Below, piece after piece: positions 59,815 through 64,000 of a stretch of 64,000 nt of DNA. The DNA lies in NCBI RefSeq assembly GCF_013376105.1, contig NZ_JAAMFM010000002.1, positions 1-64,000 on the forward strand, written 5' to 3'. The notes beneath the pieces are model-generated. The model worked only from the letters and a program-made list of their open reading frames with translations. It did no database searches and was not told the origin of the DNA. The translations under genes were made by a program, and so were the position numbers. The stretch's first letter is position 1; each line of letters opens with the position of its first letter. Source of the DNA: Arthrobacter wenxiniae. GTDB taxonomy: Bacteria > Actinomycetota > Actinomycetes > Actinomycetales > Micrococcaceae.

Positions 59815-60378
59815 TCAGGCGCGCGCCAGGTCCCCCAGGACCTGGATGAGAAGTTCGCGCTCGGCCACCTTGATGCGTTCGTGCAGGGTTTCCTCGGTGT
59901 CCCCGTCCAGCACGGCCACCGGGGCTTGGGCGATGATGGGGCCGGTGTCCACGCCGGCGTCGGCAAAGTGGACGGTGCAGCCGGTGACCTTCACGCCGTA
60001 GGCCAGTGCGTCACGGACCCCGTGGGCGCCGGGGAAGGCCGGAAGCAGTGCGGGGTGCGTGTTGACGTAGCGGCCCTCGAAGGCGTCGATGAAGCCAGGC
60101 GCCACAATGCGCATGAAACCGCTGGAGACCACGTAGTCCGGTCGGTGGGCGGCCACGGCGTCCAGCAGCGCGGCGTCCCAGTCCGCACGCGCGGGATAGT
60201 CCTTGAAGTTCACCACGAAGGTCTCCAGGCCGGCGGCGGCGGAGCGCTCAATGCCGACGGTGCCCGGCCGGTCCGCACCCACGGCGGCAATCTCCACGGG
60301 CAGCTCGCCCGCGGCAACGGCGTCGATCACGGCCTGCAGATTGGACCCGGTGCCGGAAACTAAGACAACTATGCGCAT
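59815..60378 (-). CDS. purN: phosphoribosylglycinamide formyltransferase
   Basis: 187 residues. It transfers a formyl group from 10-formyl-THF to GAR in purine synthesis. RIVVLVSGTGSNLQAVIDAV binds the ribonucleotide; VNTHPALLPAFPGAHGVRDAL holds the catalytic Asn-His pair, and HFADAGVDTGPIIAQ the Asp. It lies 45 bases after DUF6350 on the same strand. In many actinobacteria purN and purH adjoin; here about 6.5 kb of other genes lies between them. Confidence 0.96.
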   Translation of the reverse strand: MRIVVLVSGTGSNLQAVIDAVAAGELPVEIAAVGADRPGTVGIERSAAAGLETFVVNFKDYPARADWDAALLDAVAAHRPDYVVSSGFMRIVAPGFIDAFEGRYVNTHPALLPAFPGAHGVRDALAYGVKVTGCTVHFADAGVDTGPIIAQAPVAVLDGDTEETLHERIKVAERELLIQVLGDLARA

Positions 60379-60423
60379 GCGCTCAATTTTAGGGGCACGT
60401 GCCGGAGGGTCCCTATTCGCGCC

Positions 60424-61734
60424 CTATTGGCGGCGCGACAGTTGCGGCGCGGCGGCCCGGTCCGCTTCCAGCCACGGCCCGGCCAGCGAGCCCAGCACGA
60501 CGCCGGCACCCGCCTCGGCGCCCAGCCAGAGCGCCGCCGTGAGCGGAGTGGGCCCCACAGCGGTGAACCGCCCCAGGCCGACGGAGCCGCCGGAGAGCCA
60601 GAACACGGCGCAGGACAGCACGGCCGCCACGAGCCCAACGGCCAGGCCCAGGACCAGCGTGGACGCGGGCAGCGAGAGCCAGCGCTGGCGGACCTTCAGC
60701 GAGAGCCATTCGTCGAAGTGGTTTTCCCCGGCCCGGACAAACCACCAGCCGGCCAGCATTCCGGCCGCGACGGGGATGGCCAGGGCGGCAATGCCCCATG
60801 CGAGGGTGCCTGTGGGCAGGGCGGCCAGGAGCGGGATGGGCGGCACGGGGGCCACCACCGTTCCCAGCGGCGTGACGGTGGAGCCGGCGCCGAGGTTGAA
60901 GCCGGCGCCGCTGGTCCAGGCCAGCGACCACACGGCGAGGTTGGGCATGAAGCCGAGCTGGCCCAGGGTCAGCGCGGCGCCGCCCGGGCCGCCGGCCGTC
61001 ATGCCCTGATAAACGCCGATGACGTCGGTCCAGCGGGCCGCAACGTCGACGGCCAGCAGCAGCGAGGCTGCGCACAAGGCGGCCATGAGCGCGACAAAGC
61101 CGGACCGCGCCACGGCCCAGGCGTAGGAACCGGCCCAGCGCTGGTCCTGGCTGGTCTTGGCGATCCAGTCCGCCGCGTTGACGCCGATCAGCCGGCCCCA
61201 CGAGCCGGCTTCACGCCGGGAGCCCACCACCAGTCCCAGCCCCGCCGGAATGAGGGGTATCAGCATGCTGGCCAGCAGCGGGGCCTCCGCACCGGGGCTG
61301 TTGCAGACGAAAGCTGTGGCCAGGCCGGCGGCGGCATACACCATGATGGCGCCCAGCAGGGGTTGCCAGAGCTGGTCGGTGTAGGACGCCCGGGCGAGCC
61401 TGCGGCCGGCACGCCAGGAGAGGAAAAAGGGGATGAGGACCAGGCCCATGGGCAGCAGGGTGAAGGTGCCGGTTTCCACAGACGCGGAGCTGGGACCGTT
61501 GGTGACGCTCAGGTAGAGCGGGACGCCGTGCATGACGAGCCAGAACTTTCCCGCCAGCCGTGCGATGACGGACATGTCCCGTTCGGCAAAGCCGCCCGAA
61601 AACCAGACCGCCGCCAGGGGAACGACCACGACCAGGGCCGAGATGACAAAGACCTGGGCAGCCTCGAAGGCCCCCTGCAGACCGAGCGGCATGGGAAGTC
61701 CGTCGCGTTGGCCCCGGGCCGCATTGGTATTCAT
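60424..61734 (-). CDS. DUF6350 (PerM-like) membrane protein
   Basis: 436 residues from ATG 61734 with GGAAG close by; an ATG at 61752 is an alternative. About 9-10 helices between residues 25 and 410. The family is found directly upstream of purN in actinobacteria and is sometimes described as cell-division membrane protein PerM. No catalytic motif seen. GTFTLLPMGLVLIPFFLSWRAG is a well-conserved section. Confidence 0.85.
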   Translation of the reverse strand: MNTNAARGQRDGLPMPLGLQGAFEAAQVFVISALVVVVPLAAVWFSGGFAERDMSVIARLAGKFWLVMHGVPLYLSVTNGPSSASVETGTFTLLPMGLVLIPFFLSWRAGRRLARASYTDQLWQPLLGAIMVYAAAGLATAFVCNSPGAEAPLLASMLIPLIPAGLGLVVGSRREAGSWGRLIGVNAADWIAKTSQDQRWAGSYAWAVARSGFVALMAALCAASLLLAVDVAARWTDVIGVYQGMTAGGPGGAALTLGQLGFMPNLAVWSLAWTSGAGFNLGAGSTVTPLGTVVAPVPPIPLLAALPTGTLAWGIAALAIPVAAGMLAGWWFVRAGENHFDEWLSLKVRQRWLSLPASTLVLGLAVGLVAAVLSCAVFWLSGGSVGLGRFTAVGPTPLTAALWLGAEAGAGVVLGSLAGPWLEADRAAAPQLSRRQ

Positions 61735-61810
61735 CGTCTTCCATGGTGCCACATGGAACTGTGGACGGCCGGGAGAAGCGCCGGGCCGTGCGGGCGCGGG
61801 TGGTTAAAGA

Positions 61811-61842
61811 CGGATAGGGCCCGGAAAACCGGACCCTATCCG
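61811..61842 (-). terminator. terminator-like hairpin after the cold-shock gene
   Basis: CGGATAGGGCCCGG (61811-61824) pairs with 61829-61842 with one mismatch and a four-base loop, 57 bases past the csp stop; TCTTTAA follows on the minus strand. Confidence 0.7.
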
Positions 61843-61899
61843 CTCCAGCCTGTAAAGACTAAAGAAGTTGCGCGGTTGCCCGCACGGCTGCTTTAGAAA

Positions 61900-62103
61900 T
61901 TAGATAGCCTGGATGTTGACTGCCTGAGGACCCTTGGGACCCTGCTCAACATCGAAAGAGACCTTCTGGTTCTCTTCGAGGGAGCGGTAGCCCGAGGAGT
62001 TGATTGCGGAGTAGTGCGCGAAAACGTCCTGGCTCTGGTCATCGGGAGAGATGAAGCCGAAGCCCTTTTCAGCGTTGAACCACTTGACGGTACCTGTTGC
62101 CAT
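61900..62103 (-). CDS. cspA: cold-shock protein
   Basis: 67 residues, complete. A single OB-fold cold-shock domain with [19 protein letters not shown] (RNP1) and DVFAHYSAI (RNP2); ends VNIQAI. Binds single-stranded RNA/DNA as an RNA chaperone. ATG follows AAGGAAAT. It has a long structured leader, as common for cold-regulated csp genes. Confidence 0.96.
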   Translation of the reverse strand: MATGTVKWFNAEKGFGFISPDDQSQDVFAHYSAINSSGYRSLEENQKVSFDVEQGPKGPQAVNIQAI

Positions 62104-62258
62104 TATTTCTATTTCCTTCTGAAGTTGGAGATTCCGCCCGACCTTCGGGCCTCCTTTTTTACGGTGTAAGTCCGCTTCTCCAGAAAAGCGACGTCGTCCC
62201 GAAGGATGGCGTCGCTTCAACTACAAAAAACGCAACACTACAACTACGTCCCAGTATA
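62104..62258 (-). promoter_or_regulatory. promoter and long structured 5' leader of the cold-shock gene
   Basis: On the minus strand TATACT (62258-62253) is a near-consensus -10, with a poor CTGGCA -35 at 17 bases. The predicted leader is about 140 bases. It contains the stem AGCGACG/CGTCGCT (arms near 62190 and 62211) and GCCCGAAGG/CCTTCGGGC-like hairpins near 62135-62152. Such leaders often fold differently in the cold and raise translation. Confidence 0.6.
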
Positions 62259-62486
62259 CATGCCTGTTTCGGGAATGCCAGTAACCAGGGAGAGGTCAGT
62301 CACCCTTTACCCTTTGTTCATGGTTCGGCGGGAGCAAACCCGCCGGATCCAGCCGTTTTTCGGGGCCGGCGGCGTGACGCGTCACTCAATCTGTCATATA
62401 GGTTCACCGGAATTTAAGGTGGGGAGGGCGCCGTTCAACGACGACCGCACCCTGCTACGCCCGCATCCCGTTACGCCCGCATCCCG
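62259..62486. other. non-coding gap between aidB-like gene and csp promoter
   Basis: The only clear structure is CGGCGGG/CCCGCCG (62326-62345, 6-base loop). Short open frames here have no ribosome site or protein-like composition. Confidence 0.5.
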
Positions 62487-64000
62487 CTACGCCCTGGCCA
62501 GGATGCCCGCCAAATCGGAACGCGGCGGCAGGTTCCCGTAGTTGAAGCAGCGGTCCGGTCCCAGCCGGGAGGCCACAAAGGCATCCGACACCGCGGCCGG
62601 AGCGTGGCGGATCAGCAGCGATGCCTGCAGCGCCAGGGCCATCTTCTCCACCAGCATCCGCGCCGACCCGGCAAACTCCGCCGGCGCCGCCCGGACCGGG
62701 GCAGCGTCCTCCTTCAGCCGTGCGACGAAGGCGTCAAAGAGTTCGTGCGCCCCTGAGGCCGTCCGGAGCTCGGCAAGGAACGCGTCCACCGACTCGGGTT
62801 CCTTGGCCATGGCCCGCAGGACATCCAGGGCAATGACGTTGCCGGTGCCTTCCCAGATGGCCATGACCGGCTGCTCCCGGTACCTCATGGCCAGCGGGAA
62901 GTCCTCGATGTAGCCGTTGCCGCCCAGGCATTCCATGGCCTCGTAGGCGTGGTTGGGCCCGCGCTTGCACACCCAGAACTTGGTGACCGCCGTCGCAAGG
63001 CGCCGGAAGGCACGCTCGGAGGGTCCGGCGTCGTCGTCAAAGGCGCGGGATAGGCGCATGCCGACGGCGGCGGCTGCCTCCGCCTCAAGCGCCAGGTCCG
63101 CCAGCACGTTCGCCATCGCCGGCTGGTCCACCAGCAGGGACCCGAAGGCACGGCGGTGGCGGGCATGCCACACGGTCTCGGCCACGGACTGGCGCATCCC
63201 GGCAGCAGTGCCGAGCACGCAGTCCAGCCGGGTCTGGGCCACCATGCCCATGATGGCCGGCACGCCGCGGCCGGGTTGGCCAACGCGCCAGCCGTGAGTG
63301 TTGGCGAATTCCACCTCCGACGACGCGTTGGAACGATTGCCCGCCTTGTCCTTCAGCCGCTGGATCAGGAACGGGTTGCGGGACCCGTCCGGCAAGACAC
63401 GCGGCAGCAGGAAGCACCCCAGGCCGGCGTCGTCCTGGGCCAGGACCAGGAACGCGTCGGACATGGGCGCAGAGCAGAACCACTTGTGGCCCGTCAGCAG
63501 GTGGTGTCCGTCAAACGGAACCGCCCGGGTGGTGTTGGCGCGCACGTCCGAGCCGCCCTGCTTCTCCGTCATCGCCATCCCCAACAGGGCTCCCGGCTTG
63601 CCCGCCGCCAGCGCCGGGGAGTACTCCCGCGAATACAGCCGCGGCAGCCACTCCCCCGCCAGTTCAGGAGCCAGCCGGAGCGGCTCCACCGCGGCATGGC
63701 TCATCGAGACGGGGCAGGCGTGCCCCGGCTCCACCTGCGCGAACAGCATGAACGCCGCGGACCGCCGGGCGTTCGCGCCCGGTCCCGGCTCCGCCCACGC
63801 CGAGGTGTGCGCGCCCGCCGCCACCGCCTGGCCCAGAATCCGGTGGTACGCGGGGTGGTACTCCACCTCGTCGATCCGCTCCCCATATTTGCCGTGGGTG
63901 CGCAGGACGGGCGGGTATTTGTGCGCCTGACGTGCGTCCTCCTGGAACTGCGCCGAACCCACGACGGCGCCCACCGCCGCCAGCGGCTCCGGCGCCGTTG
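62487..64000 (-). CDS. AidB-like acyl-CoA dehydrogenase, N-terminus cut by window edge
   Basis: At least 503 codons. The frame continues through the right edge, so the true start lies outside; the GTG near 63974 is probably internal. LRTHGKYGERIDEVEYHPAYH, LGMAMTEKQGGSD, LTGHKWFCSAPMSDAFLVLAQ and RLKDKAGNRSNASSEVEF follow AidB closely as I remember it. MECLGGNGYIEDFPLAMRYREQPVMAIWEGTGN is the C-terminal core. E. coli AidB is a flavoprotein induced by alkylation damage and binds DNA; its enzymatic role is weak isovaleryl-CoA dehydrogenase activity. Confidence 0.92.
   Translation of the reverse strand, partial: TAPEPLAAVGAVVGSAQFQEDARQAHKYPPVLRTHGKYGERIDEVEYHPAYHRILGQAVAAGAHTSAWAEPGPGANARRSAAFMLFAQVEPGHACPVSMSHAAVEPLRLAPELAGEWLPRLYSREYSPALAAGKPGALLGMAMTEKQGGSDVRANTTRAVPFDGHHLLTGHKWFCSAPMSDAFLVLAQDDAGLGCFLLPRVLPDGSRNPFLIQRLKDKAGNRSNASSEVEFANTHGWRVGQPGRGVPAIMGMVAQTRLDCVLGTAAGMRQSVAETVWHARHRRAFGSLLVDQPAMANVLADLALEAEAAAAVGMRLSRAFDDDAGPSERAFRRLATAVTKFWVCKRGPNHAYEAMECLGGNGYIEDFPLAMRYREQPVMAIWEGTGNVIALDVLRAMAKEPESVDAFLAELRTASGAHELFDAFVARLKEDAAPVRAAPAEFAGSARMLVEKMALALQASLLIRHAPAAVSDAFVASRLGPDRCFNYGNLPPRSDLAGILARA

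Noticed and set aside
62206-62541. Small plus-strand open frame upstream of the cold-shock gene
   Set aside because: It overlaps the csp leader and the 3' end of the AidB-like gene, has no ribosome site, and its composition is not protein-like.

Overview
The window is high-GC, densely coded actinobacterial chromosome. Gene content and order (a manC fragment divergent from sdhCDAB, monomeric isocitrate dehydrogenase, a DUF6350-purN-purH neighbourhood, GTG/TTG starts and many ATGA overlaps) suggest a soil Micrococcaceae member, most likely Arthrobacter or a close relative. This assignment is inference from gene content, not a database match. I saw no tRNA, rRNA, CRISPR array, insertion sequence or prophage.

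Layout. 0-4 kb: start of manC, then the succinate dehydrogenase operon with a palindrome over its -10. 4.3-9.5 kb: a secreted S53 peptidase, a gene remnant, and a 2H-phosphoesterase/trpS/xth/membrane-protein run on the minus strand. 9.7-16.6 kb: a berberine-bridge-type oxidoreductase, a giant AfsR/SARP-type regulator, and divergent from it a Gmad2-LysM protein, a protealysin-like M4 protease and an emfourin-like inhibitor. 16.6-20 kb: folD and glyA behind a ZTP (pfl) riboswitch, divergent from purU. 20.2-28.2 kb: a 5-oxoproline (pyroglutamate) module with pxpA, a pxpB-pxpC fusion, a biotin carboxylase/BCCP fusion, a GntR/FCD regulator and the DUF969/DUF979/DUF2891 genes, tied together by three copies of one operator. 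28.3-35.5 kb: an L-lysine monooxygenase (DavAB) catabolic cluster with permease, racemase and PucR regulator. 35.6-42.8 kb: a gamma-carbonic-anhydrase-like protein, a ROK regulator, the mmsA-mmsB-chvE sugar ABC transporter and a Gfo/Idh/MocA oxidoreductase. 43-51.4 kb: a complete branched-chain amino acid ABC operon (livJHMGF), icd and a ferritin. 51.7-61.7 kb: purH and purN separated by a peptidoglycan-recycling block (nagZ-like GH3, DUF998 protein, murQ, AmiE-like serine hydrolase, MFS carrier). 61.9-64 kb: a cold-shock gene with a long leader, and an AidB-type acyl-CoA dehydrogenase cut by the window edge.

How the genes work together. Two themes recur. One is one-carbon/purine metabolism: folD, glyA, purU, purN and purH lie in one 45-kb span, with a ZTP-sensing RNA in front of glyA-folD. 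The other is scavenging of amino acid and cell-wall products: 5-oxoproline, lysine, branched-chain amino acids, monosaccharides and MurNAc, each with its own transporter or regulator. The most interesting candidates are the protease/inhibitor/LysM trio, the 5-oxoprolinase locus that resembles a split urea carboxylase, and its shared GntR operator.
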